A DNA stretch of 44,151 bases from JACJYC01 sp964558465 (lineage in GTDB: Bacteria > Bacteroidota > Bacteroidia > Chitinophagales > Saprospiraceae). Each line of letters starts with the position of its first letter. The first letter of the stretch is position 1. The notes beneath the pieces are model-generated. The model saw only the letters and a program-made list of their open reading frames with translations, made no database searches and was not told where the DNA came from. Made by a program: the position numbers and the translations under genes. The DNA lies in contig CAZLEF010000060.1 of the NCBI GenBank assembly GCA_964558465.1, positions 1 through 44,151 of the forward strand. The letters are read 5' to 3'. Shown piece by piece: positions 8,479-16,648 of the stretch.

Positions 8479-10386
8479 ATGAAAAATGAGTTGCCAGAAG
8501 TAGAGGAGTTAAAAAAATTGAAAACACTCCTGTTACTGGAAAAGGAGGAGGATTTTGAGTGGCACCGGAAACAGGTTTTGTCTCTTCCTCTCGACCGGCG
8601 TGTTGCAGAGGGTTATTCGTGGTATCCCGTGAATATTTCAAAAACCGGTTATGCTCTTGGCGAGCGTCCGTTTGTGATATTGGAATATGCGGGAAGGAGC
8701 AGATTCCAGCATTTCAGGCCGGGCAATACCGTACAGATTTTCTCCAAACAGGCGGGCGCCCAGCCAGGCGAGGTACAGGGGGTGATCCAGTTTATAGAAA
8801 AAGGCCGGATGAAAATCATCCTGAACGGAAAGGATTTGCCCGAATGGATCCAGATGGGCATGACCGGGGTAGATCTTGTTTTTGACGAACGCACCTACCG
8901 CGAAATGGAAAAAGCGCTCGACCGGATCATTAATGCGGAAAAGGGCCGGTTAGCTGAGTTGAGAGGAATAATTCTGGGTAGAAAAGAGGCTTTTTTTGAG
9001 CGGAATCACCCCCAGGTAGAAATACAAGGGTTAAATCCGGCCCAAAATGAAGCGGTTCGGGAAATGCTGGCTTCAAGAGATCTGGTCGTTATTCACGGGC
9101 CGCCCGGTACGGGAAAAACCACAACGATTGTTCAGGGGATTCGCCTGTTGTGCCAGGTTGAACCCACCGTTCTTGCTTCAGCCCCCAGCAATACCGCTGC
9201 AGATTTGTTGACGGAAAAGCTGGCAGATGCAGGGCTCGAGGTGGTTCGGATCGGTAACCTGTCGCGGGTAGATGAAACCATCATCGGCCATACATTGGAA
9301 GGGAAACTGGCCAGGCATCCGGAAAGCAGGAACATCAAAAAGGTAAAGATCCAGGCAGCAGAATTGCGAAGGCAGGCGCAAAGGTACAAGCGGCGATTTG
9401 GGAAAGAAGAACAGGAAGATCGACGGAACCTGTTCAAGGAATCCCGCGAACTTTTTGCCTGGGCACTGGAATTGGAAGACCGCCTGATCGGTCAAATTCT
9501 GGATGCGGCGCAAGTGATCACCTGCACACTGGTCGGGGCGGCGCACCCTGTGCTTGAAAAGCGCCAGTTCCGAACCGTCGTAATTGATGAAGCGGCGCAA
9601 GCCCTGGAACCAGCCTGCTGGATTGCAATTGGTAAAGCGCATAAAGTTGTTTTGACCGGCGATCCGCAACAATTACCACCGACGGTCAAATCCTTTCAGG
9701 CCCAACGGGAGGGGTTGAACCTTACAATGATCGAAAAATGCCTGGATCGTTTAACGGGATCAAGGTTATTAAATATTCAATACCGCATGAATGAGACCAT
9801 CATGGGGTATTCAAATCAACGGTTTTATAACGGTGCGCTTCAGGCCGGCGACCTCGTCCGCCACCACAAACTGACGATACAGGCCAACCATCCGGTGGTT
9901 TTTATCGATACGGCCGGGTGCGGCTTTGAAGAAAAAATCCAGGACGGGCAGCTTAGCCGGTTTAACCCGGAGGAATTCCTGATACTCAGGGAGCACCTCT
10001 ATTCCCTACTTGGGGCATTTACAGGAGAAATTTGCCCAACCATCGCAATTATTTCACCTTACCGCGAACAGGTCGTTTATATGGAACAGCAAATCGGGCA
10101 GGATCCGGTTTTTGCGGCTGCGCCGATTTCCATTCAGACCATCGACGGATTTCAGGGGCAGGAGCGGGATGTCGTTTATATTTCGTTGGTGCGGTCAAAT
10201 GAAAAATGTGAAATCGGTTTTCTGAAGGATTACCGGAGAATGAATGTGGCCATGACCCGGGCCCGGAAGCAACTGATTGTAATTGGCGACAGCGCTACCA
10301 TCGGTTCCGATCCTTTTTATGAAGGTTTTTTGAAGTATTGCGACACTTCCGGGCAATACCTTACCGCGTGGGAATTCATGTTGTAA
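8479..10386 (+). CDS. Superfamily 1 helicase, UPF1/IGHMBP2 type
   Basis: This 635-residue protein has an N-terminal region like the beta-barrel/stalk of SMUBP-2 helicases, then an SF1B core. Motif I is HGPPGTGKTT (206-215) and motif II is VVIDEAAQ (367-374). Motif III covers LTGDPQQLPPT, motif IV covers QYRMNETIM, and the late motifs are TIDGFQGQERDVVY and NVAMTRARKQL. Homologues unwind DNA or RNA 5' to 3' using ATP; the bacterial role is poorly defined. The ATG at 8479 is preceded by a 131 nt divergent gap to the ABC transporter, in which I found no full-consensus promoter. A strong promoter for the next gene follows, so the two are probably transcribed separately. Confidence 0.9.
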   Translation: MKNELPEVEELKKLKTLLLLEKEEDFEWHRKQVLSLPLDRRVAEGYSWYPVNISKTGYALGERPFVILEYAGRSRFQHFRPGNTVQIFSKQAGAQPGEVQGVIQFIEKGRMKIILNGKDLPEWIQMGMTGVDLVFDERTYREMEKALDRIINAEKGRLAELRGIILGRKEAFFERNHPQVEIQGLNPAQNEAVREMLASRDLVVIHGPPGTGKTTTIVQGIRLLCQVEPTVLASAPSNTAADLLTEKLADAGLEVVRIGNLSRVDETIIGHTLEGKLARHPESRNIKKVKIQAAELRRQAQRYKRRFGKEEQEDRRNLFKESRELFAWALELEDRLIGQILDAAQVITCTLVGAAHPVLEKRQFRTVVIDEAAQALEPACWIAIGKAHKVVLTGDPQQLPPTVKSFQAQREGLNLTMIEKCLDRLTGSRLLNIQYRMNETIMGYSNQRFYNGALQAGDLVRHHKLTIQANHPVVFIDTAGCGFEEKIQDGQLSRFNPEEFLILREHLYSLLGAFTGEICPTIAIISPYREQVVYMEQQIGQDPVFAAAPISIQTIDGFQGQERDVVYISLVRSNEKCEIGFLKDYRRMNVAMTRARKQLIVIGDSATIGSDPFYEGFLKYCDTSGQYLTAWEFML

Positions 10387-10388
10387 AA

Positions 10389-10429
10389 ACCGGTGTGCAA
10401 AACTATTTTTTGTGCACCCTGTTTCCGGT
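10389..10429 (+). repeat. Imperfect palindrome after the helicase gene
   Basis: Arms GGTGTGCAAAA (10392-10402) and TTTTGTGCACC (10408-10418) pair except at two central positions, and an outer ACCGG/CCGGT pair is available. It begins 3 nt after the helicase stop and has no trailing T-run. It could be an RNA hairpin or an operator. A second short stem, ATCCCC/GGGGAT, lies at 10441-10458. Confidence 0.5.
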
Positions 10430-10481
10430 CGAATGCCGATATCCCCTTTTTGGGGGATGCAAAAATCCTTATTTCGGGCCA

Positions 10482-10513
10482 TTGCACAATAGGAAGAACA
10501 TGGGGTATTTTTG
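10482..10513 (+). promoter_or_regulatory. Promoter of the STAND ATPase gene
   Basis: The TTG at 10482-10484 is followed after 21 nt by TATTTTTG (10506-10513), a full match to the Bacteroidota promoter. The predicted start is near 10520, giving a 5' leader of about 26 nt before the ATG at 10546. The motif GCACAAT occurs at the -33 element (10484-10490) and again in the leader (10531-10537), positions suitable for a repressor. Confidence 0.75.
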
Positions 10514-10545
10514 TGACATAATTTTTTGACGCACAATCTTCTATT

Positions 10546-12645
10546 ATGTCGAAACCGTACACCACACCCACCAGGATATTCGACTTGCTGCACCAAGCCC
10601 GACGCCAGTCCTTTATCGGGAGACGACATGAAATAGACCTGTTCAAATCGATCGTTTTCAGCCCCCAACCGGCCAAGGTATTGTATTATATCCATGGCCC
10701 GGGCGGTCAGGGGAAAACAGCTTTGCTCCGGCATTTCGGAGAATTATGCAAGGAAGAGAATTGCCCATATATTGTTTTGGATGGGAGGGAGCTTGAGGCG
10801 CACCCTTCTGCGGTCACCGCCGCCCTGACCAAAGCCCTGAACCCGGGAGCGGGCCAGACCATTTGGGAAGCGCTTGCATTTATGGGCGACCGGGTTGTTC
10901 TGTTTATGGATACCTATGAAAAACTAAACCCGCTGGAAGATTGGTTCAGAACGGAGTTTTTTCCCCAAATGCCGGCATCCGTTATATCGGTCATATGCAG
11001 CAGGAAGGCGCCTTCGCTGGGCTGGCATGCGGATTCAGGCTGGAAGCGTCTGATGGAGGTTGTTCGGTTGCGTAACTTCAGCCGGGAGGAAAGTGAAGTC
11101 TATTTGTCCAACCAGAATGCTCCGGCTGAGCAGGTTCAATCTATCATGGAGTTTACCCATGGCCATCCGCTGGCCCTTTCCCTGGTGTCAGATATATTCG
11201 CACATCAACCTGATAAACCGTTTAAACCCGACGAATCTCCGGATATGGTAGGGGCTTTGCTGGAAGTATTCCTGCAGGAAATTCCAGGGCCTGCGCACAG
11301 GACCGCATTGGAAGTCGCCGCCCTTGTAAATATAACCACGGAGTCGGTGCTGACCGAAGTAATGGAACTGACGACCGCAACCGAATTATTTGAATGGTTG
11401 CGGCAGCTTTCTTTTATGGAACAGAGCAAAGAAGGCATTTATCCCCAGGAGGTGATCAGAGAGGCCCTCATACATGATCTTCGATGGCGCCATCCGGATT
11501 ATTACCAGGAATTATACGAAAAAGCAAGGTTGTACTATATTAACAAATTAAATGGTTCAGATGCAGCCAGTCAGCGCAAATACCTTTCTTCATTGGTATA
11601 TTTACACCGGTTGCACCCGATGGTAAGACCATTTTTTGACTGGCAGGAATCAGGCGGGCATTGGATAGATCTTGCCCACCCGGAAGATAAACCCCGGCTG
11701 GTGGACATGGCCTATAAGCACGAAGGAGCGGAGAGCGCCCGTATATTGGATTTTTGGCTTGACCACCCGGCTGCGCAGGCCTGGGTATGGAGAGATACCA
11801 AAAAATTGCCGGCGGCATTCCTGCTGAAAATAAACGCCGATGAAATCCGGAAAGACGAAGACCTACCGGATCCGGTTGTGAATAAGGCTCTTCAATACAG
11901 CAAAACGAATTGCGGACTCCGGAGCGGCGAACACCTCGCGCTGTTCCGGTACTGGATGGTCCGGGACGGGTATCAAAACGTCAGTTCTTTGCAAAGCAGC
12001 ATTTTTCTGGCGACCGTACAGTACTATTTTACCCCCGGGTTGGCCATCAGCATGGTGGCGTGCGCACAGCCTGCTTTTTGGCAACAAATGTTCCATTATG
12101 CAGGCATCCAGCAAATAGAGCCGCTGGATTTTTCTTCAGGCAACCTTGATTTTGGATGGTTTATGCATGATTGGCGCAAACAGCCGGTTGCAGATTGGTT
12201 GGATATGTTGGGCAAACGCGGCACGAGCGCCTCCCTCGAAGAAACGATCAAACCATCGGCCCTGCAGGTGCTTGTGCTGAGTGAAGAAGCGTTTGGGGCG
12301 GCTGTTTCGGATGCTTTAAAATACTATCGGCAACGAGACAACCTGGTTGAAAACCCGCTGATCCGCTCCAATCTGATCATCCGGCAAACAGGGGCTGAAG
12401 CGAGCGCGGCAGAACGAGTAGCTACGCTTCAGACAGGAATCGAACAATGCCTGAAAGAAATCGAACAATCCCCGGTAGACGGCAAATTCCACCGGGTATT
12501 GTACCGTACTTTTATCAATCCGGTGGGTTCGCAGGAGAAGGTTGCGGATTTTCTCAATATGTCGTTCAGCACCTACAGGAGGTACCTTAAAACGGGGATT
12601 GAAAAAATAACAGAATTGTTGTGGCGCCAGGAATGCAGTTTGTAA
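10546..12645 (+). CDS. STAND-type ATPase with C-terminal HTH-like tail
   Basis: This is a 699-residue protein of unknown specific function. The N-terminal ATPase begins FIGRRHEI, with Walker A GPGGQGKT (51-58), a Walker B-like strand RVVLFMDTYEKL, a VICSRK sensor-like strand and the GHPLAL motif typical of STAND NTPases. The middle (about 330-580) has a FRYWMVRDGYQ segment and aromatic-rich strands and reads somewhat like a GNAT-type acetyltransferase fold, which I cannot confirm. The last ~45 residues contain KVADFLNMSFSTYRRYL, a helix-turn-helix resembling sigma region 4. STAND proteins are signal-responsive switches, so a transcription regulator is a reasonable inference. It has its own promoter and is followed by a SnoaL-like gene 83 nt downstream. 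Confidence 0.75.
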   Translation: MSKPYTTPTRIFDLLHQARRQSFIGRRHEIDLFKSIVFSPQPAKVLYYIHGPGGQGKTALLRHFGELCKEENCPYIVLDGRELEAHPSAVTAALTKALNPGAGQTIWEALAFMGDRVVLFMDTYEKLNPLEDWFRTEFFPQMPASVISVICSRKAPSLGWHADSGWKRLMEVVRLRNFSREESEVYLSNQNAPAEQVQSIMEFTHGHPLALSLVSDIFAHQPDKPFKPDESPDMVGALLEVFLQEIPGPAHRTALEVAALVNITTESVLTEVMELTTATELFEWLRQLSFMEQSKEGIYPQEVIREALIHDLRWRHPDYYQELYEKARLYYINKLNGSDAASQRKYLSSLVYLHRLHPMVRPFFDWQESGGHWIDLAHPEDKPRLVDMAYKHEGAESARILDFWLDHPAAQAWVWRDTKKLPAAFLLKINADEIRKDEDLPDPVVNKALQYSKTNCGLRSGEHLALFRYWMVRDGYQNVSSLQSSIFLATVQYYFTPGLAISMVACAQPAFWQQMFHYAGIQQIEPLDFSSGNLDFGWFMHDWRKQPVADWLDMLGKRGTSASLEETIKPSALQVLVLSEEAFGAAVSDALKYYRQRDNLVENPLIRSNLIIRQTGAEASAAERVATLQTGIEQCLKEIEQSPVDGKFHRVLYRTFINPVGSQEKVADFLNMSFSTYRRYLKTGIEKITELLWRQECSL

Positions 12646-12652
12646 TCTTAAT

Positions 12653-12692
12653 TTGAACAACGCCTGAATAGTTTTTGAACTGTTTTTTGAAC
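12653..12692 (+). repeat. Three direct TTGAAC repeats upstream of the SnoaL-like gene
   Basis: TTGAAC occurs at 12653-12658, 12675-12680 and 12687-12692, so the starts are 22 and 12 nt apart, roughly helical spacing. The cluster lies in the 83 nt between the STAND ATPase stop and the SnoaL-like ATG. It may be an operator array. No full-consensus promoter is visible here. Confidence 0.4.
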
Positions 12693-12728
12693 AAGGGCCG
12701 GTTGTTTTTTTGTAATAAAAACGGAACG

Positions 12729-13181
12729 ATGAAAAATTCGGTATCTGCAGTTGTTGAGGACTTGTTGAAAGCCTGGAATGCCCGGGATAAAAAACGCATC
12801 CTTTCTTTTTACGCAGGCGATTACCTGGGGGAAGAAAGCTCTGATCCTTTACCCCAATACGGAAAGGAAGGCCTGTCTGCAATGATCGATAAATTTTTTG
12901 CGGCTTTTCCGGATTTGCAGATTGAGATGAACGATATCCTTTATGAAACCCCCAGAACAGTGATATTCTGGACGGCAACCGGAACCCACCAGGGACGGAT
13001 CATGAACATTCCGCCAACCGGAAAAATGGTTTTGATCAAAGGGGTTTCCTTGTTAAGAATAGAGGAAGGACTTGTTGTAAGCGGAACGCACTTCTGGGAT
13101 CTTGCCGCTATGCTGCGCTCGTTTGGTCTTTTGCCAAGGTTACCTGAAAACACATCATCGCCTCAACCTTCCAGAGGGTGA
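12729..13181 (+). CDS. SnoaL-like (NTF2-fold) protein
   Basis: This 150-residue protein follows the SnoaL/ester cyclase pattern: an N-terminal helix with LLKAWNARDKKRILSFYAGD, then IDKFFAAFPDLQIEMNDI, then strands with FWTATGTHQGRI and a PPTGK turn, ending in GTHFWDLAAML. These small cone-shaped folds bind hydrophobic ligands or catalyse cyclisation, hydrolysis or isomerisation; no substrate is deducible. I start at ATG 12729; an earlier TTG at 12675 would add an unlikely AT-rich leader. Residues after about 140 (ENTSSPQPSRG) look like an unstructured extension. Its position behind the STAND ATPase suggests co-regulation. Confidence 0.75.
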   Translation: MKNSVSAVVEDLLKAWNARDKKRILSFYAGDYLGEESSDPLPQYGKEGLSAMIDKFFAAFPDLQIEMNDILYETPRTVIFWTATGTHQGRIMNIPPTGKMVLIKGVSLLRIEEGLVVSGTHFWDLAAMLRSFGLLPRLPENTSSPQPSRG

Positions 13182-13233
13182 GCCAAGCAGGCGGCTGCTC
13201 AAAAATTATTGCTGTTGCATTTCTATATTCCGA

Positions 13234-13273
13234 TCAAAATCCGGTGCGCCGAATTCAACGCACCGGATTTTGA
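13234..13273. terminator. Perfect 15-bp hairpin, probable transcription end
   Basis: TCAAAATCCGGTGCG (13234-13248) and CGCACCGGATTTTGA (13259-13273) are exact inverse complements with a 10 nt loop. The hairpin lies between the SnoaL-like gene and the susC promoter. The A-rich left and T-rich right arm sides give it a terminator look in either direction, but no extended T-run follows. The rest of the 13182-13461 gap shows nothing I can name. Confidence 0.6.
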
Positions 13274-13489
13274 GTTTGAGGCATATCCTTCCGATGTCGC
13301 ACTTGCCGGGGTGGGCCCTGAAAATTTTTTATTTTAGTGTTTCAGGTGAAAAAAATCATTGTCAGGAATCAAGCACAGGATTAACTTTGCACTTTCACTC
13401 CTCAAAAAACCAGAATAACCGTCAAATATCGTCATCCGGTTAAAGCAGCCTATCGACTTCTTTGGTCGTATATTCTTATGTAAGCATTA

Positions 13490-13519
13490 TTGTACGGATT
13501 ATCATTCCTCCTAAATTTG
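13490..13519 (+). promoter_or_regulatory. Promoter of the susCDE-like operon
   Basis: TTG at 13490-13492, a 19 nt spacer, then TAAATTTG at 13512-13519 match the Bacteroidota consensus fully. The start of transcription should be near 13526. This is only ~29 nt before the ATG at 13555 and rules out the longer upstream reading from 13462. Confidence 0.8.
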
Positions 13520-13554
13520 TAAACTTTCTGACCAACTTTCTAAATATCTTGATT

Positions 13555-16500
13555 ATGAAACTTAAAGCAAAAGCAAAGACATTGATTCCCATCCTTTGCC
13601 TGCTTTTAATTTGCTCGGGGTTCGCCTACGGACAACGACAAATTACAGGTACGGTTTTGGATGAGGATACGGGTGAACCCCTGATCGGAGTGAGTATTGT
13701 TGTTGTCGGCACCTCAACCGGAACGGCTACGGATATCGACGGAACGTACAACCTCAGAGTGCCGGAAGGCGCTACCCAACTGCAGTTTTCCTACACCGGG
13801 TACGGGGATAAAACCGTGTCGATCGGAGTTTCGGATGTGATTGATGTGCAGTTGTCTGCCGGCGCCATCCTCGACGAAGTGGTTGTGATCGGTTATGGCT
13901 CTGTAAAAAAAGAAGACGCTACGGGATCTGTTCAGGCCATTACCGAAAAAGATTTCAACAAAGGGCCCATTGTCTCCCCCGAGCAATTAATGGCCGGTAA
14001 GGTTGCCGGCGTGCAAGTCACGACCAACGGGGGCGCTCCCGGTACCGGGATCTCAATCCGGATCAGGGGCGGAACGACGGTCAGCGCCAGCAATGAACCG
14101 CTTTTTGTGATCGATGGGGTTCCCATTGATAACGAAGGCACATCCGCAGGCCGAAACCCGCTCAACTTCCTTAACCCAAGCGACATCGAGTCTTATACGG
14201 TTTTGAAAGATGCGTCGGCAGCCGCTATATACGGCTCAAGGGGCGCCAACGGGGTCATTATCATAACGACCAAAAAAGGCAAAAAAGGAAGCCCGGGCCG
14301 GTTGACTTACGACGGCTATTATACCACAAGCGACTTCACCGAAGAACCGAATGTATTAAATGCCGAACAATTCAGGAATGTGGTCACTTTTGTGGCCCCA
14401 AACCGGTTGGAAAAGTTGGGTAAGGCAAACACGAACTGGTTTAATGAAATCACCCAGACCGCAACCGGCCAGAACCATTCTCTAAGTTTTACAGGCGGCG
14501 CTGAAAATATCGGCTACCGCGCTTCTGTCGGGTACCAGAAACTGCAAGGGGTGCTGGTCGGTTCGGAAACGGAACGAACGAGCATCGCCCTCAATTACAA
14601 CCATTCGATGTTTGATAACCAGTTGAACATCAATGCCAACCTTCGTGGTGCATTTACGGAAGACCAGTTTGACCAGGGACAAATCGGATCAGCGTGGTTT
14701 TTTGACCCGACACGGCCGGTTTATGACCCGACGAACACCGCATTTGCCGGATTTAATGAATACGGCTCGGGCCTCGCGCCCCGCAACCCGGTTTCGACCC
14801 AATCGCAGATCAAGGATTTTGGCCGGAGTTTCCGAAACCTGGGCAATCTGGAAATCGAATACAAGTTTGACCAGCTTATCCCGGGGCTGAGCGCCAAAGC
14901 CAACCTTGGATTTGATATCCTCAACGGCAAAAAGCGCAGGTTCGTTCCAACAACGTATGCCAATACCCAGGTGACCAATTTCTCAGGGGAGGTATACTTC
15001 GAAAACCCGAACCGGACCAACCAACTTCTGGAAACGTACCTGACCTACAAAAAATCGCTGGGCAATGATCATCGCGTTGAATTCACCGCAGGATATTCTT
15101 ACCAGGATTTCCAGGAGGAATATCCATCTGTGAGGGCATTCAACCTGTCTTCCGACATTTTTGAATTCAACAGCCTTAGTCCGGCAGAGGATTTTGAAGC
15201 CTTCAATTACAGCATCCAAAACCGGCTGATCTCTTTTTTCGGCAGGGCCAATTATACGTTCAGGGATAAATACCTCTTCACGGCGACCCTCCGGAGGGAT
15301 GGTTCATCCAGGTTCGGGAAGGCCAACCGGTGGGGCGTTTTCCCATCAGCTGCATTTGCCTGGCGGATCATCGACGAAGACTTTGCAAGCGGGTTGAGAA
15401 CTGTTTTTTCCGATCTGAAACTCCGGCTGGGTTATGGGGTTACCGGTAATGAATCCATTCCGGATTTCGGTTATTTGCCCACCTATACTTTCAGCGACGC
15501 CAGAGCCCGGTACCAGTTTGGCTACGCCAACGGCGAACCTGTATTTATTACAACCGTACGCCCCAACGGATACGATGCCGGCCTGAAATGGGAGGAGACC
15601 TCTTCCTACAACATCGGGCTCGATTTCGGTTTTTCCAATGGCAGGATCAACGGTACGCTTGAGTATTACTCCAAGAATACCAATGATTTGCTGTTCACCG
15701 TCAACATTCCTGCCGGCACGAACCTGACCGACCGGATCCTGACCAATATCGGCGAGTTGGAAAACCGCGGGCTTGAACTCACCTTAAACGCCGTTGTGCT
15801 GGATACCAAAGATTTTTCCTGGGAAATCGGATTCAACGGCGCCATGAACAAAAACAAGGTTCTGGCAATCGACCAGGTAAGCGATCAGGGCGTTTTGACC
15901 GGTCGGATTTCCGGGGGCGTTGGCAACTTTGTTCAGATCCTGCAGGTCGGTCAACCCGTTAACTCTTTCTACCTCTTCAAACAAAAATACGATGGCAACG
16001 GCAATCCGTTGGTTGACGGCGTAGACCACAACGAAGACGGCGCCACCAACCTCGCCGATATGTACGAAGATATCAATAAGGACGGGACTGTTAACGACCT
16101 GGACAAGCGGCCGTACAAAAAACCGGCGCCTGACGCGATTATCGGTGTAACGACTCACCTGGATTATAAAGGTTTCGACCTGAGCCTGACCCTAAGGGGG
16201 AATATCGGGAATTACGTATACAACAATAATGCGTCCAACGGCGGCTACTTCAATGTGGTGAACGAACGGGGCGACATCTTCCTTAATAATATGCATACCT
16301 CGGGCCTGGTCACCAAATTCAAAGGGCCGCAATACTTCTCCGATTATTACGTGGAAGATGGTTCTTTCTTCAGGCTGGATAATATTACCTTGGGGTATAA
16401 CGTGCCGGTTATGCCGGGCAAGTCAAGCCTCAGGGTATATGCTACGGCGCAGAACCTGTACTTGTCGACCAAATACTCGGGCATCGATCCGGAACTCGGC

Positions 16501-16569
16501 AACGGACTTGACAATAACCTCTACCCGCGGTCCAGGGCCTTTGTATTTGGCCTTAGCCTGGGATTCTAA
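13555..16569 (+). CDS. SusC/RagA-type TonB-dependent outer membrane transporter
   Basis: This protein of about 1004 residues forms a 22-strand outer-membrane barrel that imports oligosaccharides (or other ligands) with a SusD lid, powered by TonB. A signal peptide (MKLKAKAKTLIP... ending FAYGQ) precedes a carboxypeptidase D-like domain (ITGTVLDEDTGEPLIGVSI). The TonB box/plug junction is LDEVVVIGYGSVKKEDATGS, and the plug has IRIRGG and FVIDGVPI. The SusC signature is VLKDASAAAIYGSRGANGVI. The barrel ends in FVFGLSLGF with a terminal Phe. The ATG at 13555 is supported by the promoter and by the signal peptide. SusD follows after 79 nt. Substrate is inferred only from the GH53 neighbour. Confidence 0.95.
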   Translation: MKLKAKAKTLIPILCLLLICSGFAYGQRQITGTVLDEDTGEPLIGVSIVVVGTSTGTATDIDGTYNLRVPEGATQLQFSYTGYGDKTVSIGVSDVIDVQLSAGAILDEVVVIGYGSVKKEDATGSVQAITEKDFNKGPIVSPEQLMAGKVAGVQVTTNGGAPGTGISIRIRGGTTVSASNEPLFVIDGVPIDNEGTSAGRNPLNFLNPSDIESYTVLKDASAAAIYGSRGANGVIIITTKKGKKGSPGRLTYDGYYTTSDFTEEPNVLNAEQFRNVVTFVAPNRLEKLGKANTNWFNEITQTATGQNHSLSFTGGAENIGYRASVGYQKLQGVLVGSETERTSIALNYNHSMFDNQLNINANLRGAFTEDQFDQGQIGSAWFFDPTRPVYDPTNTAFAGFNEYGSGLAPRNPVSTQSQIKDFGRSFRNLGNLEIEYKFDQLIPGLSAKANLGFDILNGKKRRFVPTTYANTQVTNFSGEVYFENPNRTNQLLETYLTYKKSLGNDHRVEFTAGYSYQDFQEEYPSVRAFNLSSDIFEFNSLSPAEDFEAFNYSIQNRLISFFGRANYTFRDKYLFTATLRRDGSSRFGKANRWGVFPSAAFAWRIIDEDFASGLRTVFSDLKLRLGYGVTGNESIPDFGYLPTYTFSDARARYQFGYANGEPVFITTVRPNGYDAGLKWEETSSYNIGLDFGFSNGRINGTLEYYSKNTNDLLFTVNIPAGTNLTDRILTNIGELENRGLELTLNAVVLDTKDFSWEIGFNGAMNKNKVLAIDQVSDQGVLTGRISGGVGNFVQILQVGQPVNSFYLFKQKYDGNGNPLVDGVDHNEDGATNLADMYEDINKDGTVNDLDKRPYKKPAPDAIIGVTTHLDYKGFDLSLTLRGNIGNYVYNNNASNGGYFNVVNERGDIFLNNMHTSGLVTKFKGPQYFSDYYVEDGSFFRLDNITLGYNVPVMPGKSSLRVYATAQNLYLSTKYSGIDPELGNGLDNNLYPRSRAFVFGLSLGF

Positions 16570-16648
16570 TTCATTTATTAAACCAGTGGAGTTGGCGGAA
16601 ATTTCCGGGCCTAAACGCCAAACCCGACTCCCTTAAATATAAAATGTG

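Noticed and set aside
13462..13554. Upstream start for the SusC-like gene
   Set aside because: It lies before the mapped promoter start (~13526) and precedes a good signal peptide at 13555.
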